From Streptomyces cellulosae (GTDB lineage Bacteria > Actinomycetota > Actinomycetes > Streptomycetales > Streptomycetaceae): 64,000 nucleotides of DNA. The notes below the pieces were generated by a model. It was given only the letters and a program-made list of their open reading frames with translations, was not told the origin of the DNA and did not search any database. The position numbers and the translations under genes are program-made. This document shows, in pieces, positions 8,361 to 17,375 of the stretch (positions within the stretch are counted from its first letter, which is position 1; the number at the start of each line of letters is the position of its first letter). The stretch spans positions 1 to 64,000 of the forward strand of contig NZ_JOEV01000027.1 of NCBI RefSeq assembly GCF_000721105.1. Reading direction: 5' to 3'.

Positions 8361-9053
8361 TCAGGTTGTCCCGTCCGCCTCAGGTTCTTCGGGTTCTTCC
8401 AGAAGTCCCGCGTCGTACACCAACAGAGCGATCTGGACCCGGTTGTTGAGGTCCAGCTTGGCCAGGATGCGGGAGACGTGGGTCTTGACCGTGGCCACGC
8501 TCATGAACAGCGTGGCGGCGATCTCGGCGTTCGCCAGGCCCCGGCCGACCGCGACGGCGACCTCGCGTTCACGGTCGTTGAGGGCGGCGATGCGCTCCCG
8601 CGCGCGTGTGCGGCGCGTGTCGGCGGCGTTGCCCGCCGCGTGGTCCATCAACTGGCGGGTCACGGTGGGCGAAAGGACCGGGTCGCCTGCCGCGACCCGG
8701 CGTACCGCGGCGAGGATCTCGGCGGGCGGAGTGTCCTTGAGGACGAAACCGGCGGCACCCGCGCGCAGGGCCCGCAGCACCTGCTCGTCGGCGTGGAAGG
8801 TGGTCAGGACCACGACCTGGGGGGCCTCGGGCCGGCCGCGCAGCCGCTCGGTGGCGGTCAGGCCGTCCACCGACGGCATCCGGATGTCCATCAGGACGAC
8901 GTCCGGCCGGGTGCGGTCGACGAGCGCCTCGACCTCGCCGCCGTCCGCCGCCTCACCCACGATCTCGATGTCCTCGGCACCGCCCATCATCAGGGCCAGG
9001 CCGGCTCTGACCAGCGGGTCGTCGTCGACGAGCAGCAGTCTGATCGCAGTCAT
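8361..9053 (-). CDS. NarL/LuxR-family response regulator
   Basis: This 230-residue regulator has a receiver domain (residues 1-120) with acidic residues at 10-12, the phosphoacceptor Asp56 in VVLMDIRMP, and a conserved Lys in FVLKD. The C-terminal LuxR helix-turn-helix (about 155-215) contains LNDREREVAVAVGRGLANAEIA and VKTHVSRILAKL. It lies downstream of a matching histidine kinase gene, so the two form a cognate pair. Its targets are unknown. Confidence 0.95.
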   Translation of the reverse strand: MTAIRLLLVDDDPLVRAGLALMMGGAEDIEIVGEAADGGEVEALVDRTRPDVVLMDIRMPSVDGLTATERLRGRPEAPQVVVLTTFHADEQVLRALRAGAAGFVLKDTPPAEILAAVRRVAAGDPVLSPTVTRQLMDHAAGNAADTRRTRARERIAALNDREREVAVAVGRGLANAEIAATLFMSVATVKTHVSRILAKLDLNNRVQIALLVYDAGLLEEPEEPEADGTT

Positions 9054-9148
9054 GGCCCTACGTAATCACGGTTGAGGCGTACGGGGATCACGGTCGCACG
9101 GCGCGGAGTAGGCGCTGTGGTTCGGGAGTTGAGGGGCCCAGCCGGTTC

Positions 9149-10426
9149 TCAGTCCCATGGCAGCCAGGCCCGTACGCCGAATCCGCCGTCCCGCTCGGGC
9201 CCGTGCTCCAGCCGGCCCCCGGTCAGCGTCGCGCGTTCGGTCAGGCCGATCAGGCCCTGGCCGGAGCCGGGGACATGAGGGACCTCGCCTTCGGGCGGGG
9301 GGTTGCGTACGGACACCGTGAGGCCCTCGCCCGGGGCGCCGGTGACAGACACCGTGACCTCGGTGCCCGGGGCGTGTTTGCGGGCGTTGGTGAGGCCCTC
9401 CTGGGCGATGCGGTAGGCGGTGCGGCCGACCGAGGCGGGGACAGTGCCGGGGTCGGTGACCCGGCTGTCGAGGGTGACCTTCATGCCGGCCTCGCGGGAC
9501 TCGGCGACCAGCACGTCCAGCGCGCCCAGCGTCGGCTGCGGGCGGCCCGCGTCGTCGCTCTCGCCGGCCCGCAGCACCCCGATGATCTCCCGCAGGTCCT
9601 GCAGGGCCTCGTGCGCGCTCTCCCGGATGACTCCGGCCGCCCGGACGACCTCCTCGCGGGGCGCGTCCGGCCGGAACTCCAGGGCACCCGCGTGCACGCT
9701 CAGCAGCGTCAGCCGGTGCGCGAGTACGTCGTGCATCTCCCGGGCGATGGCCGCGCGGGCGAGCCGCTGCGCCTGCTCCGCGCGCAGCCGCGCCTCCGTC
9801 TCGGCACGCCGGGCGCGGTCGCGCAGGCTCAGCATGAGCTGCCGCTTGGCGCGCGCCAGCAGCCCCCAGGCAACGACGAGGGCGGTGAGCAGCACACCGA
9901 AGACGACCGCCAGGGGGTACGTCATCTCGGGGTCCGGACGCAGCCAGAAGTAGGCGGGGACCAGCGCGGCCGAGATGCCGCCCGTCCAGGCCACGTACCG
10001 CAGGGGCCGGTGCACGGCGAGAGTGAAGAGGGAGACCGCTGCCGCGCCGCCCGCGGTGCTCGACAGGAAGCCGACCGGGACCATCGCCACGGCGAGAGCG
10101 ACCGGCCAGCGGCGGCGCAGCCAGACCGCGGCACAGGCGAGTGCGCCGAGTACCTGGTCGAAGTCGGCCAGGGCGGGTGAGGTGGCCGGGTCCTTGGTGA
10201 GGGAGTCCGCGCCGAGCATGCCGACGAACACGGCCACCAGGAAGAACGAGAAGTCGACGATCCAGTCCCGGGCTGTGCGTCGCGGCCGCCGTCCGGAGCG
10301 CGGGGAACCGGGGCCGGGTTCGTCGAGGTCACGGAGCACGGCGGACGGCAGCAGCCATCTGCGACCCGGGAACTGCTGCGCCGTCTGGTCACCCTTCACG
10401 GTCGGTAAATCCTGGTCATCCGTCAC
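9149..10426 (-). CDS. Sensor histidine kinase (HisKA_3 type), NarL partner
   Basis: A kinase of about 425 residues with several N-terminal membrane segments (from about residue 45), then a HisKA_3 dimerisation region with phospho-His in AIAREMHDVLAHR, and a HATPase_c domain (GSGQGLIGLTERA; C-terminus GVRAWLPWD). It phosphorylates the regulator encoded at 8361-9053. Two GTG starts are possible, 10426 and 10399. They lie in the two copies of a 27-bp direct repeat; only the second has an upstream AGGA at usable spacing. If 10426 is used, codon 7 is TTA. Confidence 0.9.
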   Translation of the reverse strand: MTDDQDLPTVKGDQTAQQFPGRRWLLPSAVLRDLDEPGPGSPRSGRRPRRTARDWIVDFSFFLVAVFVGMLGADSLTKDPATSPALADFDQVLGALACAAVWLRRRWPVALAVAMVPVGFLSSTAGGAAAVSLFTLAVHRPLRYVAWTGGISAALVPAYFWLRPDPEMTYPLAVVFGVLLTALVVAWGLLARAKRQLMLSLRDRARRAETEARLRAEQAQRLARAAIAREMHDVLAHRLTLLSVHAGALEFRPDAPREEVVRAAGVIRESAHEALQDLREIIGVLRAGESDDAGRPQPTLGALDVLVAESREAGMKVTLDSRVTDPGTVPASVGRTAYRIAQEGLTNARKHAPGTEVTVSVTGAPGEGLTVSVRNPPPEGEVPHVPGSGQGLIGLTERATLTGGRLEHGPERDGGFGVRAWLPWD

Positions 10427-10440
10427 GGTCGGTAAATCTA
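10387..10440. repeat. 27-bp direct repeat over the sensor-kinase start
   Basis: On the minus strand the sequence GATTTACCGACCGTGA followed by a GG.TGACCAG tail occurs twice in tandem with two mismatches. Each copy carries an in-frame GTG (10426 and 10399). The duplication therefore creates two alternative starts nine codons apart. Confidence 0.75.
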
Positions 10441-10604
10441 CGCAGGGGCGGCCCGTCCCACAGCAGTGCGCGCGGGATCGCCGACCAAAGTCGCACCGGG
10501 GCAGACTTTCGGCACGCCCGGCCGCCAGATCAGGAACTTCCGTCGGGCCGAGTTCGCCCCGCGACCCATACGCTGGGGTGGTCCGTGAGGCGAGGCTCCT
10601 GGAC

Positions 10605-10808
10605 ATGAAGGGTTTTCTGGAGATTCTCGGGTTCGTCGCCCTGACGCAGGGCACGGGCGGCTTGGTGTACGAGCTCACGGGCAAGCTGCGATGGGGGATC
10701 ACCCAGCGGTGGAGCGTCCTCGACGGCCACGAGATCTACGCGAGCGTGGCGTTGATCGTCCTGGCCATCGCCCTGTTCGCCACCGCTGAGAGCCGCAGGT
10801 CCGACTGA
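10605..10808 (+). CDS. Small membrane protein, conserved in Streptomyces by appearance
   Basis: A 67-residue protein starting MKGFLEILGFVALTQGTGGL with a C-terminal transmembrane stretch (IYASVALIVLAIALFATA). The start is the ATG at 10605. It is divergent from the two-component operon, with about 180 bp between starts. The length, hydrophobic pattern and clean start and stop argue for a real gene. No function is known to me. Confidence 0.7.
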   Translation: MKGFLEILGFVALTQGTGGLVYELTGKLRWGITQRWSVLDGHEIYASVALIVLAIALFATAESRRSD

Positions 10809-10815
10809 GCTGAGG

Positions 10816-11118
10816 TCAGCTCGCATCCGCCGGAGCGGCGGCGCCGGTCTTCGGGATGTCAGCCCTCGGGGAGTTCTTACGAGCCGTACTGCGGGCGCCC
10901 CCCAGGTCGTACGACTGGAGGGAGACGCCGGTGGCGGTGACCTGCCCCCCGGCGTGTCGCACCTGGAGTTCGCGGTCGGTGCGTTCCTTGAGGGCGGTGA
11001 CCTCCTTGGCGAGGTCACCGCCGATCACGGTGGTGCCGGACCAGCCCGGTTCGCCGAGGGTGGCCGAGGCGCGTTGCCCATCGCGGATGCCTGCCTTCCG
11101 GGAGTGGGGTCTTTTGTC
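10816..11118 (-). pseudogene. Remnant of a dihydrofolate-reductase-family (RibD C-terminal) gene
   Basis: The minus strand reads TLGEPGWSGTTVIGGDLAKE then VTALKERTDRELQVRHAGG, which matches the middle of DHFR-like proteins (typically a T/S-L-I/V-x-GD segment followed by V..LK). It jumps directly to QVTATGVSLQSYDLGGA, resembling the last strand (STGV.I.TYE). The expected GSG/HDLVDE/PVVLG segment between them is absent. The N-terminal third is also missing: upstream codons degrade into unrelated sequence. An internal deletion plus loss of the 5' end makes this a pseudogene, although its remaining frame is open to a stop at 10816. Confidence 0.6.
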
Positions 11119-11217
11119 ATCAGTGCAAACCCCACCGGCGCCCGCGACTCATCGGTGGCCGACATCGGTGTCCGTTCGCCGCCAGCGCCTCGAAGGCGGG
11201 GCCGCTGAGATGACTAC

Positions 11218-11985
11218 ATGACTTCTCAAGGAACGCGGAACGCTTCTCAAGGAACCCTGAACGGCAAGGTCGCCCTGGTCACCGGCGGCAGTCGCGGTAT
11301 CGGCGCGGCGACGGCCGTGCGGCTGGCCCGGGAGGGCGCGGATGTGGCCCTGACGTATGTGAACGGCAAGGAGGCGGCCGAGGACGTCGTACGGACCGTC
11401 GAGGCGCTGGGGCACCGAGCGGTGGCGCTGCGGGCGGATTCCGCGGACGCGGAGGAGGCGGCGGGGGCGGTCGCGCGAACGGCGGAGGCGTTCGGGGGGC
11501 GCCTGGACGTGCTGGTGAACAACGTGGGGGTCGGGCTGCTCGGACCGCTGGAGAGCCTGTCGGTCGGTGATGTGGACCGGGTGCTCGCGGTGAACGTGCG
11601 CGGGGTGTTCCTGGCGTCCCAGGCGGCTGCGGGCCGGATGGGGGCGGGGGGCCGGATCATCACCGTCGGCACATGTATGACGCAGCGGGTGCCGGGGCCC
11701 GGGGGGACGCTCTACGCGATGAGCAAGTCGGCGTTGGTGGGGCTGACGAAGGCGCTGGCGAGGGAGTTGGGGGCGCGGGGGATCACGGCGAACATCGTGC
11801 ATCCCGGGCCCGTCGACACGGACATGAATCCGGCGGACGGTCCGTATGCGGAGGGGCAGGCGGCGATGACGGCGTTGGGGCGGTTCGGGACCGCGGACGA
11901 GGTGGCGGGGATGATCGTCCATCTGGCGGGGTCGGGGTATGCGACGGGGGGTGAGTTCTCGGTGGACGGGGGCCATGCGGCGTGA
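11218..11985 (+). CDS. Short-chain dehydrogenase/reductase
   Basis: This 255-residue classical SDR has the cofactor motif TGGSRGIG (about residues 22-29), LVNN in the middle of the fold, and the catalytic pair YAMSK. At the usual Ser position the sequence reads VGTCM, where related proteins commonly have GSC. The C-terminal part has the SDR segments HPGPVDTDMNP and TGGEFSVDGG. The first 15 residues contain a small duplication (TSQGTRN/ASQGTLN) absent from typical SDRs, so translation could also begin nearer MNGK-like sequence, though no internal ATG supports this. The substrate is unknown. The gene is convergent with allantoicase. Confidence 0.9.
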   Translation: MTSQGTRNASQGTLNGKVALVTGGSRGIGAATAVRLAREGADVALTYVNGKEAAEDVVRTVEALGHRAVALRADSADAEEAAGAVARTAEAFGGRLDVLVNNVGVGLLGPLESLSVGDVDRVLAVNVRGVFLASQAAAGRMGAGGRIITVGTCMTQRVPGPGGTLYAMSKSALVGLTKALARELGARGITANIVHPGPVDTDMNPADGPYAEGQAAMTALGRFGTADEVAGMIVHLAGSGYATGGEFSVDGGHAA

Positions 11986-12066
11986 TGCCGTCGTGGTGTT
12001 GTCGCCCCCGCCGCTCCCTGCCCTGCTGAAGCTGCCCTGACCGGCGTTCGAGGAGCGCGTCCCCGC

Positions 12067-13209
12067 TCAGCCGCCCAGTTCCCGGTGGCGGTCCGCCAGG
12101 GCCGACGCGCCCGCCTCCGTCAGGGAGCCGAACAGACGCAGACGGGAGATGCCGCCGTCCGGATAGATGTCCACGCGCGCGTGGGTGGCCACGGCCGGGG
12201 CCGGCAGGACGAAGCGGTGGTTGGTGTCGGGCTGGAGGCGGGTGCGGGGGACGATCTCCGTCCAGCCGCCGGTCCCGCCTTCACCGTCGGCCCCGCCCGC
12301 ATCGCCGTCCCGCACCGAGACCGACGCCCAGCCCGCGCTGTTTCCCTTGAGGTACGCCGTGTCGATCTCGACGGCGCGGATCCGGGACTGGGCGACCAGG
12401 CGGTAGCGGATCCAGTCGTGGCCCTGGTCGCGGCGGCGGCGTGTCTCCCAGCCGTCGTCCATCTTGCGGGAGCGGCCGGGCTGGATGGTGTTGGTGGCCG
12501 GGGAGTAGAAGAGGTTCGACGCGTCCTCGACCCGGCCGCCGTTCTCCAGGGCGACCACGTCGAAGGTGCCGAGGACCTCCAGCCACGTCGGGTCGGGTAC
12601 GACCTCCCCGTACACGCGCAGGCGCGCGACGCCGCCGTCGGGGTGCTGGTTGACGCGCAGATGGGTGACGCGCTGTTCGACCGACACCGCGAAGCCGTTC
12701 GCCGCGTGGCCGCCGACGGGAGTGCGCGGGACCAGCGTCGTCCACTTGACGCCGTCGCCCCGCAGTTCCTCCGGCGACGGGGAGCCCGGCACCGACGTGC
12801 CCTCGACCGACACCGCCTGCGGGTAGTTGCCGCGGAAGTGGGCCGTGTCCACGACGATGCCCCGGATCACACCCGGCGCGCCGAGGCGGACCAGCGCCCA
12901 GTCGTGGTCCTCTGCCGTCGGCCAGGGACGGTCGCCGGAGACGCCACGGCGGCGCCGCGTCTCCCAGCCGTCCATGATCTTGCCCTTGTGCCCGAAGTGC
13001 TCGGGGTCGAACTCGGCGGGACCGGGCAGCAGCAGGTTCTCGCGCTGGGCGAAGAACTCGTCGTTGGCGGCGATGACTCCGGCGCCGAGCTGCCGGTCGG
13101 CGAGGTTGACGTACTGAGTGAAGGGGAAGGCGGCGGTGCGGTAGTCCGCGTACGGGTCACCGCCTCCGTACGGACTCGCGTCGCCGGTGAAACTCGGAAT
13201 CGCCGTCAC
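12067..13209 (-). CDS. alc: Allantoicase
   Basis: A 380-residue allantoate amidinohydrolase, which splits allantoate into ureidoglycolate and urea. The protein consists of two homologous jelly-roll halves. The repeats are visible as KIMDGWETRRRR / KMDDGWETRRRR, VVDTAHFRGNYP / EIDTAYLKGNSA and VNQHPDGGVARLRVYGE / VDIYPDGGISRLRLFGS, as in the family. The start is the GTG at 13209. It lies 69 bp downstream of allantoinase on the same strand, so the two successive pathway steps share a transcript. Expression is probably controlled by the IclR-type regulator whose candidate operators lie in front of allB. Confidence 0.95.
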   Translation of the reverse strand: MTAIPSFTGDASPYGGGDPYADYRTAAFPFTQYVNLADRQLGAGVIAANDEFFAQRENLLLPGPAEFDPEHFGHKGKIMDGWETRRRRGVSGDRPWPTAEDHDWALVRLGAPGVIRGIVVDTAHFRGNYPQAVSVEGTSVPGSPSPEELRGDGVKWTTLVPRTPVGGHAANGFAVSVEQRVTHLRVNQHPDGGVARLRVYGEVVPDPTWLEVLGTFDVVALENGGRVEDASNLFYSPATNTIQPGRSRKMDDGWETRRRRDQGHDWIRYRLVAQSRIRAVEIDTAYLKGNSAGWASVSVRDGDAGGADGEGGTGGWTEIVPRTRLQPDTNHRFVLPAPAVATHARVDIYPDGGISRLRLFGSLTEAGASALADRHRELGG

Positions 13210-13278
13210 AGTGATCAGGTGCCTTTCGGAGTCGGCCGCCGCGGGCGCGGGGGTGGGTCGGCAAGGGCAAGTGGCGCG

Positions 13279-14616
13279 TCAGGAAGGACGAGTGAGGAGT
13301 TGTCCCCTCGGCTCGGCGAACTCGCCGTCCGCGGCGATGCGTTCGCCGCGCAGCCAGGTGGACTTCACCACGCCGTACAGGGTCCTGCCGGCGTACGCCG
13401 TGACACGGTTGCGGTGCTGGAGGGCCGCCGGGTCCACGGTGAACGTCTCGTCGGGCGCGAGTACCGCGAAGTCGGCGTCGCGGCCCGCCTCGATGGCGCC
13501 CTTCCGGCCGAGGCCGACGAGGGCCGCCGTACGGGCGGACATCCACTCGACCACGTCCTCCAGGCCGTGACCGCGCCTGCGCGCCTGTGTCCACACCGCC
13601 GGCAGGCTCAGCTGCAGGCCGGAGATGCCGCCCCACGCCGTGGCGAAGTCGTCCGTCTTCAGGTCCGCGGTCGACGGGGAGTGGTCCGTCACCACGCAGT
13701 CGATCGTGCCGTCCGCGAGCGCCTGCCACAGCAGATCCTGGTTCGCGGACTCGCGGATGGGCGGGCAGCACTTGAACTCGCTGGCGCCGTCGGGGACTTC
13801 CTCGGCGGTGAGGGTGAGGTAGTGCGGGCACGTCTCGACCGTGACGCGCACGCCCTCCGCCTTGGCGGCGGCGATCAGCGGCAGCGCGTCGGACGAGGAG
13901 AGGTGGAGGATGTGCACGCGCGCACGGAGGCGTTTCGCCTGGGCGATGAGCTGGGCGATCGCCGTGTCCTCCGCGTCGCGCGGCCGGGAGGCCAGGAAGT
14001 CGGCGTACTTGGGGCCGCTGTGCCGCGGGGCCGCGTCCAGGTGGTGCGGGTCCTCGGCGTGCACGATCAGCAGGCCGCCGAAGGACGTGATCTCGGCGAG
14101 GGACTGAGCGAGTCGGTCCTGGTCGAGGTGGGGGAACTCGTTCACGCCCGAGGGCGACAGGAACGCCTTGAAGCCGAAGACGCCGGCCTCGTGCAGCAGG
14201 CGCAGGTCCTTGACGTTGTCGGGCAGGGCGCCGCCCCAGAAGCCGACGTCGACGTGTGCCTTGTCGGCGGCGACCTCCTTCTTCGTACGGAGGTTCTCGA
14301 CCGTCGTCGTGGGCGGGAGGGAGTTGAGCGGCATGTCGACGAGGGTGGTGATGCCACCGGCGGCCGCGGCGCGGGTGGCGGTCCAGAAGCCCTCCCATTC
14401 GGTGCGGCCGGGATCGTTGACGTGCACGTGCGTGTCGACGAGGCCGGGCAGCAGGACGTGGTCGCCGAGGTCCTCCAGGCGCGCTGCGGACGGTACGTCG
14501 GCGTCGTACGGAAGTACGGCAGTGATCGTTCCCCCGGAGACAGCGACCGAGGCCGCGCGCGTCCCCTCCGGAGTGATGACGCGTGTGGAGCGCAGCACCA
14601 GTTCTACGTCGGACAC
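13279..14616 (-). CDS. allB: Allantoinase
   Basis: A 445-residue cyclic amidohydrolase that opens allantoin to allantoate. Metal ligands are visible in [10 protein letters not shown] (about residues 60-70), the carboxylated Lys in FGFKAFL (about 150), His in IVHAED and ILHLSS, and Asp in VVTDHSPS (about 325). The start is a GTG at 14616 with AGAGAGGGG upstream. The gene is divergent from an IclR regulator. The 251-bp intergenic region holds two pairs of inverted repeats, one pair close to this gene. Confidence 0.97.
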   Translation of the reverse strand: MSDVELVLRSTRVITPEGTRAASVAVSGGTITAVLPYDADVPSAARLEDLGDHVLLPGLVDTHVHVNDPGRTEWEGFWTATRAAAAGGITTLVDMPLNSLPPTTTVENLRTKKEVAADKAHVDVGFWGGALPDNVKDLRLLHEAGVFGFKAFLSPSGVNEFPHLDQDRLAQSLAEITSFGGLLIVHAEDPHHLDAAPRHSGPKYADFLASRPRDAEDTAIAQLIAQAKRLRARVHILHLSSSDALPLIAAAKAEGVRVTVETCPHYLTLTAEEVPDGASEFKCCPPIRESANQDLLWQALADGTIDCVVTDHSPSTADLKTDDFATAWGGISGLQLSLPAVWTQARRRGHGLEDVVEWMSARTAALVGLGRKGAIEAGRDADFAVLAPDETFTVDPAALQHRNRVTAYAGRTLYGVVKSTWLRGERIAADGEFAEPRGQLLTRPS

Positions 14617-14643
14617 CCGGGGCCCCTCTCTGTCGCCGTTAAC

Positions 14644-14675
14644 TTCCGCGTAACGGAATTCAACGTTCTGTTGAA
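14644..14675. promoter_or_regulatory. Paired inverted repeats before allB (candidate AllR operators)
   Basis: TTCCG-cgtaa-CGGAA (14644-14658) is followed directly by TTCAAC-gttct-GTTGAA (14659-14675); both are perfect. Their centres are 16 bp apart. On the allB strand a TTGAAT/TAACGG pair with a 16-bp spacer overlaps the repeats, so binding would block transcription. The same two motif types recur before uraD and aceB. Confidence 0.65.
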
Positions 14676-14751
14676 GGAGTCTTCACTCCCGTTCTCGCGT
14701 CGTCAAGGGCACACTGCTCCCAGGCGGCCCGCACGTCCCCACTCTGGACGT

Positions 14752-14787
14752 TTCCACAAAGCGGAATTAAACTTCCGGCAAGCAGAA
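14752..14787. promoter_or_regulatory. Paired inverted repeats before the IclR gene (candidate AllR operators)
   Basis: TTCCA-caaag-CGGAA (14752-14766) and TTCCG-gcaag-CAGAA (14773-14787) lie with centres 21 bp apart, two helical turns. The hyi promoter has an equivalent pair with the same 21-bp spacing. Position upstream of the regulator's own start suggests autoregulation. Confidence 0.55.
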
Positions 14788-14867
14788 CGTAGTCACGCAC
14801 CAGCAGGGAGTCAACCGACTGCCGGGTAGGCTTCTGCCTTCCCGCCCGCCCCGGAAGGAACGCGCCG

Positions 14868-15662
14868 TTGCCGACGTCCAGCGCCAGCACCACCGACTCC
14901 GCCAAGTCCGCCACCGGCGGGGTCCAGTCCCTCGAGCGCGCTTTCGATCTGCTCGAGCGGATGGCCGACGCGGGCGGCGAGGTCGGCCTGAGCGAGCTCT
15001 CCGCGAGCAGCGGGCTGCCGCTGCCCACCATCCACCGCCTCATGCGCACCCTGGTGGCCTGCGGTTACGTCCGCCAGCAGGCCAACCGCCGGTACGCACT
15101 CGGCCCGCGGCTGATCCGCCTCGGCGAGTCGTCCGCCCGCCTCCTCGGCACCTGGGCCCGCCCCTGTCTCGCCCGCCTGGTCGAGGAGACCGGCGAGACG
15201 GCGAACATGGCGCTGCTGGACGGCGACGAGATCGTGTACGTCGCCCAGGTGCCGTCCAAGCACTCGATGCGCATGTTCACCGAGGTCGGCCGCCGGGTCC
15301 TGCCGCACTCCACGGGCGTCGGCAAGGCCCTGCTCGCGAACGTCCCGGACGACGAGGTGCGCGCACTCCTGTCCCGCACCGGCATGCCCGCGGCGACGGA
15401 GAAGACGATCACCACGCCCGACGGCTTCCTGGCCGCACTGGAGGACGTACGCCGGACCGGCTACGCCGTCGACGACAACGAGCAGGAGATCGGCGTCCGC
15501 TGCCTCGCGGTCTCCGTCCCCGACTCCCCCACCGCCGCGGCCATTTCGATCTCGGGCCCGGCGGGCCGGGTGACGGAGGCGGCGACGGAGAAGATCGTGC
15601 CGGTGCTCCAGCAGGTGGCGACGGAACTGTCCCAGGCACTGGCGGCCCAGAACCCGGCGTGA
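14868..15662 (+). CDS. allR: IclR-family regulator, probable allantoin-pathway repressor (AllR type)
   Basis: A 264-residue protein. The N-terminal winged HTH (about residues 18-80) includes LGLSELSASSGLPLPTIHRL-like sequence ending in RLMRTLVACGYV. The C-terminal effector domain has typical motifs (STGVGKALLANV, EEIGVRCLAV-like EIGVRCLAVSVPD, SISGPAGRV). The start is a TTG at 14868 with GGAAGGA eight bases upstream. Divergence from allB and the operator-like repeats on both sides make it the likely pathway regulator. Known biology: an IclR protein, AllR, controls allantoin genes in S. coelicolor. The effector here is inferred, probably an allantoin or glyoxylate-derived metabolite. Confidence 0.9.
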   Translation: MPTSSASTTDSAKSATGGVQSLERAFDLLERMADAGGEVGLSELSASSGLPLPTIHRLMRTLVACGYVRQQANRRYALGPRLIRLGESSARLLGTWARPCLARLVEETGETANMALLDGDEIVYVAQVPSKHSMRMFTEVGRRVLPHSTGVGKALLANVPDDEVRALLSRTGMPAATEKTITTPDGFLAALEDVRRTGYAVDDNEQEIGVRCLAVSVPDSPTAAAISISGPAGRVTEAATEKIVPVLQQVATELSQALAAQNPA

Positions 15663-15690
15663 CACGGCCTCGCCGCCAGGAGGCCGATGA

Positions 15691-16125
15691 TCAGCCGGGC
15701 CCTGTACGCCGACGTGCCCGGCAGGGGCCCACCGCGGTGTGGACGAGCCAGCCCGCTGCCGCACCGACCGCGTACCAGAACAGGTCGGGTGGGTTGAAGG
15801 TGGAACCGAGCACGAGGCGGGCGACCTCGCTGCGCCGGGAGAGCTCCCCCGTCACCTCGCTGAGCTGCAGGAACTCGACTCCCCAACTGACGGCCAGGGC
15901 GCTTGCGGCGGCCGTCAGGGGCGTCACTCGTGGCGCCACCAGAACGACAAGGGCGAGGAGCAGGACGGTGTACAACGCGTCTCCGCCGTACTTGGCCAGG
16001 CTTCCCGCGGCCACTGCCCGCAGTCCCAGCCCCGCGCCGACGGTCGCCACCGCGGCCCCGGCCGCCGCGAGACGGATCCGTGCCGGTTCGACGGCGCGGT
16101 CATCGGTTCCTGGGATGAGGCACAC
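15691..16125 (-). CDS. DUF2809-like integral membrane protein
   Basis: A 144-residue protein with four or five hydrophobic segments. The pattern YGGDALYTVLLLALVVLV, followed by WGVEFLQL and LGSTFNPPDLFWYAVGAA, is characteristic of the DUF2809 family as I know it. It is convergent with the IclR gene, with a 28-bp gap. No biochemical role is established for the family, and a role in allantoin metabolism is not implied. Confidence 0.8.
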   Translation of the reverse strand: MCLIPGTDDRAVEPARIRLAAAGAAVATVGAGLGLRAVAAGSLAKYGGDALYTVLLLALVVLVAPRVTPLTAAASALAVSWGVEFLQLSEVTGELSRRSEVARLVLGSTFNPPDLFWYAVGAAAGWLVHTAVGPCRARRRTGPG

Positions 16126-16343
16126 AGGGGCATACTGCCGGACGTCCGGTGCGCAGGTGACGGCGAGGCTGTCGGTGACGGCCGGGGGCCGAAGGTCGTT
16201 GATCTCTCCTCCCTTACGCAGTACGAGTGAATGCGCCGATTGCTCAGTTCGGGGCAGGTGGCGTGTCCTCTACCGTCTCTGAAGGGATCCGAGGGCTGCC
16301 GGAATGGCCCTGCGGGCGGGGGGCCGGTGGAAGGGCGCACCTG

Positions 16344-17375
16344 ATGACGGGGTTGGGGAAGTCGCCGGACGCGCTCAGGGTCCGGGCGGAGCGCTGCCAT
16401 CGGACCGGGGCGTGGGCCTGGGGTGTGGTGGGCGTGGCCTGTCTCGTGGGAACAGCGCTGACGTTCAGCGGGCCGTGGGCGGCCGGGAACGTGGCGGCGC
16501 GGATGGTGGCTTTCGGGCCGTCCACCGGTTGCTGGGCGTTGGCGGCCTCCCTGGTGCTCCGCGCGTGGGGGGCGAGTGGACGGGTACGGACGCGTCTGCT
16601 GCTGTTGGGGGGTTCGGCGGTAGCGGGGGGCCTGTACCGGGGAACGGTCCACGTACTGTCGGCTCACCCTCCGGGTTCGGGACAACACGAGCGATCACTG
16701 CTCGGTTCGGCGCTGGTCACCGGAGTGACGCTGGCGGTTGGCCTGGGGACGGCCGGTCTGGTGGTCGCGGCCGATGCCGGCAGAGGCCGGCACGTGTTGC
16801 TGCGGCGCGTGCTCGACGGGGTCGTCACAGCCGGGGCCGTGTTCATGACGGCATGGGTACTGCTGCGAGGGGCCGGTGACGGCTGGCGGCTGGGGACGGG
16901 CATGGTCGGTGTCCTGTGGACCGCGGAGGTCGTGTTCCTCAGTTTTCTGTTCGCCCTGCGCCGTCTCGTACGGAGCGACCAGAGGACCGCCTTGTGGGTC
17001 GGGATCGTCGGGCTGTCCCTCATGCTGATCGGCGACACCCTGCGACTGTGGACGGTCGGTCCGCACAGCCCTGAGGCGATGTCCTGTCAGCTGGTCGACA
17101 CCTGCACCACCGCGGGCCTGCTGGTGGTTGCCGTCGGCCCTTGGCTGCCCGGCGGAGCGAGCGTACTGGACATCGCTCAGCCGACGTTGCGGTGGGGGAT
17201 AGACGGTGCGGCGGCGTTCGTTCCCCTGACGGTCTGCACGGTCACGGTGCTGGCATATGTGCTGGCTCCTCCCGACCATGACCCGGTGCCGCTGTTCGCC
17301 GGTGGGACGGCGCTGCTGAGCCTCTGGGTACGCCAGACGTTCCTGCCGAGCGAGAACACCAGAAACGACGACTGA
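16344..17375 (+). CDS. Multi-pass membrane protein, possibly a free-standing sensor domain
   Basis: A 343-residue protein with about nine or ten hydrophobic segments and no soluble domain. The ATG at 16344 has GGAAGGG nine bases upstream; an ATG at 16227 in the same frame lacks a binding site. The last membrane segment ends LWVRQTFLPSENTRNDD and then stops. In Streptomyces GGDEF/EAL proteins a similar multi-pass module ends RQ...L..EN just before the signalling domain, so this may be such a module without its output. That resemblance is from memory and tentative. Confidence 0.7.
   Translation: MTGLGKSPDALRVRAERCHRTGAWAWGVVGVACLVGTALTFSGPWAAGNVAARMVAFGPSTGCWALAASLVLRAWGASGRVRTRLLLLGGSAVAGGLYRGTVHVLSAHPPGSGQHERSLLGSALVTGVTLAVGLGTAGLVVAADAGRGRHVLLRRVLDGVVTAGAVFMTAWVLLRGAGDGWRLGTGMVGVLWTAEVVFLSFLFALRRLVRSDQRTALWVGIVGLSLMLIGDTLRLWTVGPHSPEAMSCQLVDTCTTAGLLVVAVGPWLPGGASVLDIAQPTLRWGIDGAAAFVPLTVCTVTVLAYVLAPPDHDPVPLFAGGTALLSLWVRQTFLPSENTRNDD

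Noticed and set aside
12085..14829. 914-codon plus-strand frame opposite allantoicase and allantoinase
   Set aside because: Both genes on the minus strand show strong family motifs across the same bases; the plus frame has none.
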